64,000 nucleotides of DNA from Branchiostoma floridae. Taxonomy: Eukaryota > Chordata > Leptocardii > Amphioxiformes > Branchiostomatidae. This document shows, piece by piece, positions 54,636 through 64,000 of the stretch (the stretch's first letter is position 1; every line of letters starts with the position of its first letter). The translations under genes and the position numbers were made by a program. The DNA is taken from NCBI RefSeq assembly GCF_000003815.2, contig NC_049994.1, forward strand, positions 5,194,257-5,258,256, given 5' to 3'. A model generated the notes under the pieces. That model did not search any database. It was given only the letters and a program-made list of their open reading frames with translations, and was not told where the DNA came from.

Positions 54636-57600
54636 AACTAGAGTTCGGGGACCTCATACCTCCATGAAATATTTATTGCTTTTTTGTGGATGGTATGTAT
54701 GTTTATAGTTGGTTGTATTTGAGAATAAAAGTTATATATGTTATGGGAAAGAAGTGGTGTAATTATTTAAATATCGCAAACGGGAACAAAATATAGGTGC
54801 GAATACCACAGACAGTAACCACTCATTTTCCAAGACAGGCATTATGTTCTACATACTGGGTAAAATCGCAACTGTATGCTTTGTCATAATATGACAATTA
54901 TGACAAATTCAATAATGAAATACAAGAAATACAATACAGGATACAAACACATCATCAACACAACCAAAAGGACATGAAATATCCGACAACCAATACCTAC
55001 ATGTAGGATACGGGGACAAGTTGATGCCCGATATATAATAATGCAAGTACTTACCAACACAACATCAGCATAAGCCACGCGGAGCACAAAATCTAACAGC
55101 GCAAACGAGGTATAACACACCAGGTCCCCAAAGGCACAAGTGGCTAAATACAAAGTTATTTATCATATTCAAATTGCCCAGCATCGGGAAACAGTTGCTT
55201 TAAGGAGTTAAATGTTACATTACCCTAACCAGTTGCTATACGCAACAACTTTTCAGATAAGGGATTACCTAACACATCCACATATTAGATATGTAATACA
55301 TCCAATTACATACTAACGAAACGTCCGCGTAACGCAAGGCGCACACAAAACATCTAACAACACAAACGAAATATAACATACTGTGTCCCCAAACGCACAA
55401 GTACATACATGCAATTTATTATCACAATCAAAATTGTCCGCCTCCCAAAACAGATGTTCTAAAATGTTGGGCTGGGCAAACAGCGGGTCTAATGTGCCAA
55501 CTGTTACAAATATTTCAAACAGTCCTAAGCAGACATAAATAAAACTACTGGGGGTTCCCCAAACAGCTGTCATAGAAATCACCTCACTATCTGCTTGCAG
55601 CTAAGCCCATTAACAAACACATAAAGCACGATGCTTGTTCCAATATATCTCAAATATAGGGGTGATTTCTGATATTATTACATCAATTATAACGACAGAT
55701 ACGGCTCCCAAAATCTTATCGATTCGAGCTTTCATCACACCCCACCAACACAACAAGTATGAAACCAATCCATCCAGCCGTTCTTGAGTAATCTTGTACA
55801 CAGAGACACATAACACACCCCATCAACACAACAAGTATGAAACTAATCCACCCAGCCGTTTTTGAGTAATCTTGTACACAGACAGCCAAAACTCGGGATT
55901 CCCCAAACAGCTGTCATAGAAATGACCTCACTATCTGCTTGGAGCTAAGCCCATTAACAAACACTTAAAGCACGATGCCTGTTCCAGTATATTACAATTA
56001 TAGGGGTGATTTCTGATACGTGCATCGTTTCACGACTGTGTACAGGCACACCAAACCGTATGCGAATATCGCAAACGGGACGTCAACTATAGTTGCGATA
56101 ATCACAGACAGTAACGACTCATTTTCCAGGACAAGCAATATGTCATACATATTAGGTAAAACCGCAACTGTATGCTTTGTCATAATATCACATACGAGAA
56201 AACCAAGGGACCAACGTGCATCGTAGGACGACTGTGAACACCGGGCACACCAAACCATATATCAATATCGCAAACGGGAACAAAATATAGGTGCGAAAAC
56301 CACAGACAGTAACCACTCATTTTCCAACACAGGCATTATGTTCTACATACTGGGATAAATCGCAACTGTATGATTTGTCATAATATGACATATGACAAAA
56401 ACACTACTGACATACAAGAAATACAATACAGGATACAAACACATCATCAACACAACCAAAAGGACATGAAATATCCGACAACCATGTAGGATACGGGGAC
56501 AAGTTGATGCCCGATATATAATAATGCAAGTACTTACCAACACACAATCAGCATAAGCCACACGGACCACAAAATCTAACAGCGCAAACAAAGTATAACA
56601 CACCAGGTCCCCAAAGGCACAAGTGGCTAAATACAAAGTTATTTATCATATTCAAATTGTCCAGCATCGGGAAACAGTTGCCCAGCATCGGGAAACAGTT
56701 GCCCAGCATACTAACGAAACTTCCGGGTTACGCAGCCAAAAACAGATGTTCTGATCTTGATCTTGATTGGGTACTGGACAACGCCCCTCAGTTGGGGCAA
56801 AGCGTCCAGGGGGAGTGCTGCGCCTTAATGTTCCCTGAGGCGTTGGAGAACTGCCTCCTTGAACTTTGGAGCGTCTGTGATCTCCGTGACCTCGTACGGT
56901 AGAGAGTTCCAATCTCTCACGGTTTGTGGGAAGAAGGAATGTTTGTAGCAGTCTTTGTGAAAAGGTAGAGCCTTGTAAGAATTTGGGTTTGAGTGTCGCG
57001 ATTGGCGCGGTACAGGCTTTAGATGAGTTTCGACCGGTAGGGCTACTTTATGGTGTCTTGCTTTCTGTAAAATCGTTAATCTATTTGCTGTCCTTCTGTT
57101 GCGTAAGGTGTCCCACCCCAAATCAGAGACAAGTTTGGTGACACTATCATAACTATGATACGAATTTGTGACAAATCTGGCCGCTCTTTTTTGAACGGAC
57201 TCTAACTTAGCAATGTGCTCTTTGTGGTATGGATCCCAGGCAGCGCTGGAATACTCTAAATGCGGTCTAACAAGGGATGTATATGCATTTGTTTTGACTG
57301 ATTTGGGGCAGTTATAAAGATTGCGTCTCACAAAGCCTAACGTCTTGTTAGCCTTGGAAGCACTGTACTGTATGTGTTGTGACCAAGAGAGCTGGTTGTT
57401 GACTTGATCTAGAATGTTGGGATGGGCAAACAGCGGGTCTAATGTGCCAACTGTTACAAATATTTGAAACGGTCCTAAGCAGACATAAATAAAACTAATG
57501 GGGGTTCCCCATACAGCTGTCATAGAAATCACCTCACCATCTGCTTGCAGCTAAGCCCATTAACAAACACATAAAGCACGATGCCTGTACCAATATATCT

Positions 57601-57806
57601 CAAATATAGGGGTGATTTCTGACATTATTACATCGATTATAACGACAGATACGGCTTCCAAAATCTCATTGTTTCAAGCTTTCATCACACCGCACCAACA
57701 CAACAAGTATGAAACCAATCCATCCAGCCGTTCTTGAGTAAACATCTACACAGACAGAGACACCTAACAGAAAATATAACCTCCATTCCATGACATTTCA
57801 TGGAGG
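54636..57806 (-). repeat. Duplicated block with membrane-protein-like pseudo-exons
   Basis: Bounded by aactagagttcggggacctc-atacctccatga at the left and cctccattccatga...catggaggta at the right. Two collinear halves are seen: 54780-55180 matches 56270-56650, and 55456-55860 matches 57411-57760. On the minus strand an 89-bp exon-like unit with acceptor and GTAAGT donor is present twice, at 55055-55143 and 56538-56626, both open and hydrophobic (TCAFGDLVCYTSFALLDF). Another unit at about 56000-56240 is open (LGFLVCDIMTKHTVAVLPNM), but its copies at 54800-54890 and 56290-56400 carry a stop. The family was not recognised. Confidence 0.6.
56753..57410 (-). pseudogene. 5'-truncated LINE (CR1/jockey-like) inserted in one duplicate
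   Basis: The minus strand encodes the C-terminal part of a non-LTR polymerase (NNQLSWSQHI, KANKTLGFVRRNLYNCP, LVRPHLEYSSAAWDPYHKE, LESVQKRAARFVTN, WNSLPYEVTEITDAPKF) and stops at 56825. Its 3' end is a short tandem tail, (atcaag)n on the minus strand. The flanks are joined without it in the other half (around 55455), which defines its borders. Confidence 0.85.
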
Positions 57807-58190
57807 TAAAAATATGATGGGAAACATGTACACCCCATCATGTATAATCAAGGAGGTTCAACCTCCTTGCTATAATGTACAATCCCTGTAAAATATAGCA
57901 ACGATTGGACAGTAACTTCTGGTCTATAATTTGCTCTTACCTGAGTATGTTTTCTGCTATCTGATGAATTATCTGTTGTTGTCAAAATGTAGTTGACACT
58001 GGGCAAGGCAAATAATTCTAAATGATAGCAAGCTGGGCGTGCGATTCAATCCGGAGCACTTCATATGGAAATATCCCAAAGAATCACGTGCCTTTTTTTC
58101 AGCCAATCAACTTTGATTTGGGATACTAATGGCTAATTCAAAACGCGCTATCTAATTGGATTATGGAGGAAAATACCTTAATCGGTGAAC
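57807..58190. other. Non-coding stretch
   Basis: Contains a small inverted repeat caaggaggtt-caacctccttg (57848-57868). Otherwise nothing recognised. Confidence 0.4.
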
Positions 58191-58202
58191 AATGGCAGAC
58201 GT

Positions 58203-58596
58203 CGTTAATATTCATCTGCATCTGCATAGGATACCCCCAAATGACCCCGCGAGGGGCAAAAGTAGGGGGGGGGGAGCTGAGGCTCCCGGGTTAGGGCGGG
58301 CAGGCCGCCTGCCTGGCACGGAAGTGCTCAACGTTGGGAGCGCTTACAACCGTGCCAGGCAGGGCATTCCACTCGGGAATTGTGCGTGGGAAAAAAGAAT
58401 GTTTGTAGATATCGGTGCGTGCAAATATGTGTTGATATTTGAAGTCGTGACTACCCCGGGTGCGCCCTTGGGCAGGCTTCAGAATATTGCTGGCGTCTAT
58501 GTTAATATTATTGTTGACTACTTTATAGAAAAAGGTGAGGCGGGCGTTCCTCCTCCTTTCGGAGAGAGGGCGCCACTGCAGGTCTGAAAGCAACAT
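58203..58596 (-). pseudogene. LINE reverse-transcriptase 3' fragment
   Basis: Minus-strand frame from 58596 to 58291 encodes LQWRPLSERRRNARLTFFYK and YKHSFFPRTIPEWNALP, the usual end of a non-LTR polymerase. A 3' tail (gcagat)n on the minus strand ends near 58210. The plus strand has a poly-G run at about 58266. Confidence 0.8.
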
Positions 58597-58599
58597 GGC

Positions 58600-59312
58600 T
58601 AAGCTACTGAGCGTTCCTCTTCGCTGATTGGCTGCAGTTTAATAATCAAATTATCAAATATCACGTGCAGGAAGATACATTGTCAATAACAGTGCTTGTC
58701 AAGGAATTTGGTTGCCTTGTTCGTTCTTCGCCGTATTATTCGTCGTTTGGGATTGATTCCGCGCAGGATATTCTACGGAACATTGCGGGACTGGTCACCT
58801 GGTGCTACACACATGTTTGAGGTGGGTAGCCTCCTCGTTACAATTTGCTAAATACCAACTGTAGCGCCCCTGCCCTTGAGGAGCTAGCCCCCCCCCCCCC
58901 CAAACATAACAAACAAAAGCAAAAAGCGACCACTGCGTCTTAAACCAAAAGACCCTCGTCCCAATCCGTGTCCTGAGCTTAGTCTTCAACCAAATGAAGT
59001 TGGACATGTATATGGAAGAAGAAATGGGCAATTAACATTGATGATAACACATTCGTTCCAGGCGTTAGCTAACGTTAGGCCATGTTGATTTGAATATATG
59101 GATGACATCCACGAGAGCATCACTTTTCGGTCTTTTCCAAAAATTAATTTAAAATGTTTTCAACCATACATCGTAAATCACACAAGGCAGCTTCAGAATA
59201 AGCAAATTGATGCTGTGGAATACAGAACTATCATGCAATTTCTAAAAAACATTTTGCAGAATTTAAACGATATGAATGTAGGACGATACTACTACACTAC
59301 AGTATGTTAACG
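58600..59312. other. Stretch with one short unassigned open frame
   Basis: A 70-codon open frame at 59098-59310 (MDDIHESITFRSFPKINLKC...) is hydrophilic and could be part of an exon, but nothing in it was recognised. A 15-base C run lies near 58890. Confidence 0.25.
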
Positions 59313-59321
59313 TTATGTGTA

Positions 59322-59390
<69 letters not shown>

Positions 59391-59471
59391 GTGTGTGTGT
59401 GCGTGTGTGTGTGTGTGTGTGTATGTGTGCGTGTGTGTGCGTGCTTGCGTGCGTGTGTGTGCGTGTGTTGC
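59313..59471 (+). repeat. (GT)n microsatellite
   Basis: Long gtgtgt run with scattered gc and at variants. Reading frames across it are artefacts. Confidence 0.95.
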
Positions 59472-59651
59472 TTACTTCACAGCGCCATAACCCCGACACA
59501 AAAATGTCTGACCTGAAGATGTTTAGCGTATATATCCTGTCTCTGTCTATATTCTATTTTTTCTATACAACTCTAGTACAGTTTCGTCATGTGTTGAGTC
59601 AACGACGGTCATTTTACCATATATGGTGAAACACTGGGACGCAGCGGGGCT

Positions 59652-59772
59652 NNNNNNNNNNNNNNNNNNNNNNNNNNNNNNNNNNNNNNNNNNNNNNNNN
59701 NNNNNNNNNNNNNNNNNNNNNNNNNNNNNNNNNNNNNNNNNNNNNNNNNNNNNNNNNNNNNNNNNNNNNNNN
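59652..59772. other. Assembly gap (121 N)
   Basis: Run of N. Confidence 1.
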
Positions 59773-60544
59773 CGCTATTAGTACTTTATAATACAAAGCC
59801 ATACGTAGGAAAACGGACATGTCTAATTTCATATAGATCTGCTAGCTATTTACAATCCAATTTTCATGCAGGCAGTTGAACTCAGTGATCATCGCTAATG
59901 GTGTGGGGTTATGGCGCGGTCACATAGGCTGCGCGTCATCGTACGATCGCTAAATTCGTCGCGGCATTTTGGACAACAATCTTGTTCGTCTCTTCCAAAA
60001 GTTCAACTATTTCGGTACCCGAAATACTGTTTTAAATCCATATCGGTGGTTGGTTCTGTCACAGCCTGCTAGAAAATCCTTTATCAATCGTCAACCTATG
60101 TGCCCTAACATACAGGGATATTTTGGGTGCACAAAGCACGTTTGGGCCTTCGTAGTTTTAAGACCAGGCCCACTCGCTCCTAGATCTGTACTCCATTACT
60201 ACCCAAACCAGTTAAGATCGCAGGGTACAGTATATGGTCGCAGAACACAGTATTTCTGGGCGACCCCCGTAGGTCGGGCACAAAATAGTATATGTATATG
60301 ATAATCTTTATTGCATATTCATGCCCAAGGGCTAAATGCACAAAAGGACCACATATGGTCTTATGGATGCAGAGGAAAAACTAAACTTATACAATGATTT
60401 TAAACTAGTCTAAATAGTACGTGGCAGTTCTTGAAAATCCATAGAATTTTTTCTGTGCGCGTCATCGAGTCGGAAACTGTAAGTTTTAATGCTGTATAAC
60501 TTGGGTTACGATGTTTGTTTCTTGGCTGAGAAGACATAGCAAGA
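59773..60544. other. Non-coding stretch with a retroelement tail
   Basis: An open frame of 110 codons at 59969-60298 has no recognisable features. At 60298-60470 is a third copy of the tail ctttattgcatattcatgcc also seen at 39405 and 43915. Confidence 0.35.
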
Positions 60545-60651
60545 TAATCTCCAAGCAGATTGGTGGCAAAATTTTACCCCTCTGTCGACTGAAGTCCTTT
60601 CCCAACTTATGTTAATGTTTTATGCCACCGGAGGAATCTGCTTGGAGATTA
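60545..60651. mobile_element. MITE with taatctccaagcagat ends
   Basis: A 107-bp element with perfect 16-bp inverted ends (taatctccaagcagat). The 9-bp atagcaaga occurs directly on both sides (60536-60544 and 60652-60660), consistent with a target duplication. Related to 42389-42561; an isolated end (gatctgcttggagatta) lies near 51748. Confidence 0.85.
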
Positions 60652-60745
60652 ATAGCAAGATACTTCAGGTTTGAATTGTACTTGTGAGCCTTCGTGCTTT
60701 TTACGCCACGCCCGAGGCTTCCTGTGTTTGCGCTTCAGTTAAATC

Positions 60746-61340
60746 GTAGGGGAACACAGTTTTTCGCCTATGGGGATTTTCATTATTGTTAAGGACACCG
60801 AAGTGAGGGGGTTCGAGGGCTAAAAGTTTATAGCAGGGTGCAAAGTAATTAAAAGAATTGAATATGTTGAGGTTCAGGGTAGGATCTACAAAATAGACTC
60901 GGCGCAAAAAGTTTGGCATATCAACTTTGGTTGATTAATATATTGCTGATGTTTCTGCATCACTTTCAATGTATTAAATATCAATTTAAAGCTGGTATGA
61001 TTATATTTTCAATGGTATCAAACTCATCATTTTTGCCGAGTTTAAATTAGAATGAGGTTAGGTTTTTCTGCCCCTTCTCCTTAAAAACACTTTCATTTGA
61101 CCCCCAGCGGAGGTCACTATAATGCAGCCGTCACACGGAAGTAGGGAACCGGATTCATGCGCGAAATTCTACCCAGCCAAACAAACATCGTAACCCAAGT
61201 CACACTACATCAAAACTGACCTATTCCTCTACTACCAACCACAGTTTAACTTTCGACTCGCTGAATGCACACTCTATTTCAAGACCTGCGACACCCAAAC
61301 TACCACAGGGATTCGCCCAGAAATATTGTGCTATGTGACC
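60746..61340 (+). repeat. Dispersed repeat, copy 2 (pair with 3859-4320)
   Basis: Collinear with 3859-4320 but longer, with an AT-rich insertion at about 60900-61070. It ends gctatgtgacc 44 bp before the satellite array. Confidence 0.7.
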
Positions 61341-61383
61341 TTCAAAAATACCGCCGGGTCAGAGGTCAAATCTGACCGGAGCC

Positions 61384-64000
61384 TTACGCGTGCATATACG
61401 CCTGAGATTCCGCAATCTTAAAAGTTATTCGGGAGGGTCGAACTTGGTATCGTTGGAAGGGTCCCTTGGTAGGGAATTATAACCCACAAACCGCAAAATT
61501 ATATTGTACATTGTTGCCGAGATATTCTCGGAGATAGGTCCACTTTAGCTTACCGCTACATGTACGTAACCCTTACGCGTGCATATACGCCTGAGATTCC
61601 GCAATCTTAAAAGTTATTCGGGAGGGTCGAACTTGGTATCGTTGGAAAGGTCCCTTGGTAGGGAATTATAACCCACAAACCGCAAAATTATATTGTACAT
61701 TGTTGCCGAGATATTCTCGGAGATAGGTCCACTTTAGCTTACCGCTACGTAACCCTTACGCGTGCATATACGCCTGAGATTCCGCAATCTTAAAAGTTAT
61801 TCGGGAGGGTCGAACTTGGTATCGTTGGAAAGGTCCCTTGGTAGGGAATTATAACCCACAAACCGCAAAATTATATTGTACATTGTTGCCGAGATATTCT
61901 CGGAGATAGGTCCACTTTAGCTTACCGCTACATGTACGTAACCCTTACGCGTGCATATACGCCTGAGATTCCGCAATCTTAAAAGTTATTCGGGAGGGTC
62001 GAACTTGGTATCGTTGGAAAGGTCCCTTGGTAGGGAATTATAACCCACAAACCGCAAAATTATATTGTACATTGTTGCCGAGATATTCTCGGAGATAGGT
62101 CCACTTTAGCTTACCGCTACGTAACCCTTACGCGTGCATATACGCCTGAGATTCCGCAATCATAAAAGTTATTCGGGAGGGTCGAACTTGGTATCGTTGG
62201 AAAGGTCCCTTGGTAGGGAATTATAACCCACAAACCGCAAAATGATATTGTACATTGTTGCCGAGATATTCTCGGAGATAGGTCCACTTTAGGTTACCGC
62301 TACGTAACCCTTACGCGTGCATATACGCCTGAGATTCCGCAATCTTAAAAGTTATTCGGGAGGGTCGAACTTGGTATCGTTGGAAAGGTCCCTTGGTAGG
62401 GAATTATAACCCACAAACCGCAAAATAACATTGTACATTGTTGCCGAGATATTCTCGGAGATAGGTCCACTTTAGCTTACCGCTACGTAACCCTTACGCG
62501 TGCATATACGCCTGAGATTCCGCAATCTTAAAAGTTATTCGGGAGGGTCGAACTTGGTATCGTTGGAAAGGTCCCTTGGTAGGGAATTATAAGCCACAAA
62601 CCGCAAAATTATATTGTACATTGTTGCCGAGATATTCTCGGAGATAGGTCCACTTTAGCTTACCGCTACGTAACCCTTACGCGTGCATATACGCCTGAGA
62701 TTCCGCAATCTTAAAAGTTATTCGGGAGGGTCGAACTTGGTATCGTTGGAAAGGTCCCTTGGTAGGGAATTATAACCCACAAACCGCAAAATTATATTGT
62801 ACATTGTTGCCGAGATATTCTCGGAGATAGGTCCACTTTAGCTTACCGCTACGTAACCCTTACGCGTGCATATACGCCTGAGATTCCGCAATCTTAAAAG
62901 TTATTCGGGAGGGTCGAACTTGGTATCGTTGGAAAGGTCCCTTGGTAGGGAATTATAACCCACAAACCGCAAAATTATATTGTACATTGTTGCCGAGATA
63001 TTCTCGGAGATAGGTCCACTTTAGCTTACCGCTACGTAACCCTTACGCGTGCATATACGCCTGAGATTCCGCAATCTTAAAAGTTATTCGGGAGGGTCGA
63101 ACTTGGTATCGTTGGAAAGGTCCCTTGGTAGGGAATTATAACCCACAAACCGCAAAATTATATTGTACATTGTTGCCGAGATATTCTCGGAGATAGGTCC
63201 ACTTTAGCTTACCGCTACGTAACCCTTACGCGTGCATATACGCCTGAGATTCCGCAATCTTAAAAGTTATTCGGGAGGGTCGAACTTGGTATCGTTGGAA
63301 AGGTCCCTTGGTAGGGAATTATAATCCACAAACCGCAAAATTATATTGTACATTGTTGCCGAGATATTCTCGGAGATAGGTCCAATTTAGCTTACCGCTA
63401 CGTAACCCTTACGCGTGCATATACGCCTGAGATTCCGCAATCTTAAAGGTTATTCGGGAGGGTCGAACTTGGTATCGTTGGAAAGGTACCTTGGTAGGGA
63501 ATTATAACCCACAAACCGCAAAATTATATTGTACATTGTTGCCGAGATATTCTCGGAGATAGGTCCACTTTAGCTTACCGCTACGTAACCCTTACGCGTG
63601 CATATACGCCTGAGATTCCGCAATCATAAAAGTTATTCGGGAGGGTCGAACTTGGTATCGTTGGAAAGGTCCCTTGGTAGGGAATTATAACCCACAAACC
63701 GCAAAATTATATTGTACATTGTTGCCGAGATACTCTCGGAGATAGGTCCACTTTAGCTTACCGCTACGTAACCCTTACGCGTGCATATACGCCTGAGATT
63801 CCGCAATCTTAAAAGTTATTCGGGAGGGTCGAACTTGGTATCGTTGGAAAGGTCCCTTGGTAGGGAATTATAACCCACAAACCGCAAAATTATATTGTAC
63901 ATTGTTGCCGAGATATTCTCGGAGATAGGTCCACTTTAGCTAACCGCTACGTAACCCTTACGCGTGCATATACGCCTAAGATTCCGCAATCTAAAAGTAT
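61384..64000 (+). repeat. 183-bp satellite array (14 units plus a partial one)
   Basis: Units beginning ttacgcgtgcatatacgcc start at 61384, 61573, 61756, 61945, 62128, 62311, 62494, 62677, 62860, 63043, 63226, 63409, 63592, 63775 and 63958. The period is 183 bp, or 189 bp where catgta is inserted (first and third units). Units differ by only a few bases. Each contains tatcgttggaaaggtccc and the small inverted repeat cgaga-tat-tctcg. The array continues past the window end. Confidence 0.98.

Noticed and set aside
59263-59629. Cys/Val-rich and His/Thr-rich open frames
   Set aside because: They are translations of the GT microsatellite.
59969-60298. 110-codon open frame
   Set aside because: No recognisable domain; it adjoins a retroelement tail and lacks supporting features.

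Overview
This is eukaryotic, animal genomic DNA. It shows spliced genes with consensus GT/AG introns, long non-coding stretches, many foldback elements, SINEs, decayed LINEs, microsatellites, a satellite array and two assembly gaps (30202-30739 and 59652-59772). The invertebrate-deuterostome character of the genes (TTC21B, TMEM101, a microsomal epoxide hydrolase, a membrane-anchored NHL-repeat protein) and the style of the repeats suggest a lancelet (Branchiostoma-like cephalochordate). That assignment is inference; no species can be proved from the sequence alone.

Layout. 1-8.5 kb: the first ten coding exons of a TTC21B (IFT139) ciliary gene on the minus strand, running off the left edge; its introns hold two SINEs, a 1.56-kb element with 42-bp inverted ends, a CCAAT-rich tandem array and a foldback hairpin. 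8.5-9.06 kb: a short head-to-head intergenic region. 9.07-10.4 kb: a complete two-exon TMEM101 gene on the plus strand. 13.0-14.9 kb: a plus-strand gene of unknown function (about 401 aa; its last exon is firm, its first tentative). 16.6-19.9 kb: a minus-strand gene for a type II membrane protein with an extracellular NHL propeller, convergent with the previous gene. 21-25 kb: decayed tandem repeats and non-coding DNA. 25.2-26.0 kb: an orphan copy of the last two exons of an epoxide hydrolase gene. 29.5-36.8 kb: the complete seven-coding-exon EPHX1-type epoxide hydrolase gene, with one gap in its first coding intron. 37-52 kb: no gene recognised, but many identifiable repeats. 52-54 kb: a broken non-LTR retrotransposon. 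54.6-57.8 kb: a locally duplicated block carrying repeated membrane-protein-like pseudo-exons, with a LINE fragment inserted in one copy. 58-61.3 kb: LINE fragments, a GT microsatellite, a MITE and a dispersed repeat. 61.38-64 kb: a 183-bp satellite array running off the right edge.

The four best genes do not form one pathway. TTC21B acts in retrograde intraflagellar transport; TMEM101 is a poorly characterised multi-pass membrane protein; the NHL protein is probably a cell-surface adhesion or recognition molecule; the epoxide hydrolase detoxifies epoxides at the endoplasmic reticulum. The most unusual structures are a regularly spaced array of short perfect palindromes (50.87-51.09 kb, resuming at 51.85 kb), four hammerhead-ribozyme-like motifs whose stems covary, tandem arrays of 3' splice-site-like sequence beside epoxide hydrolase exons, and the terminal satellite with a CENP-B-box-like core.
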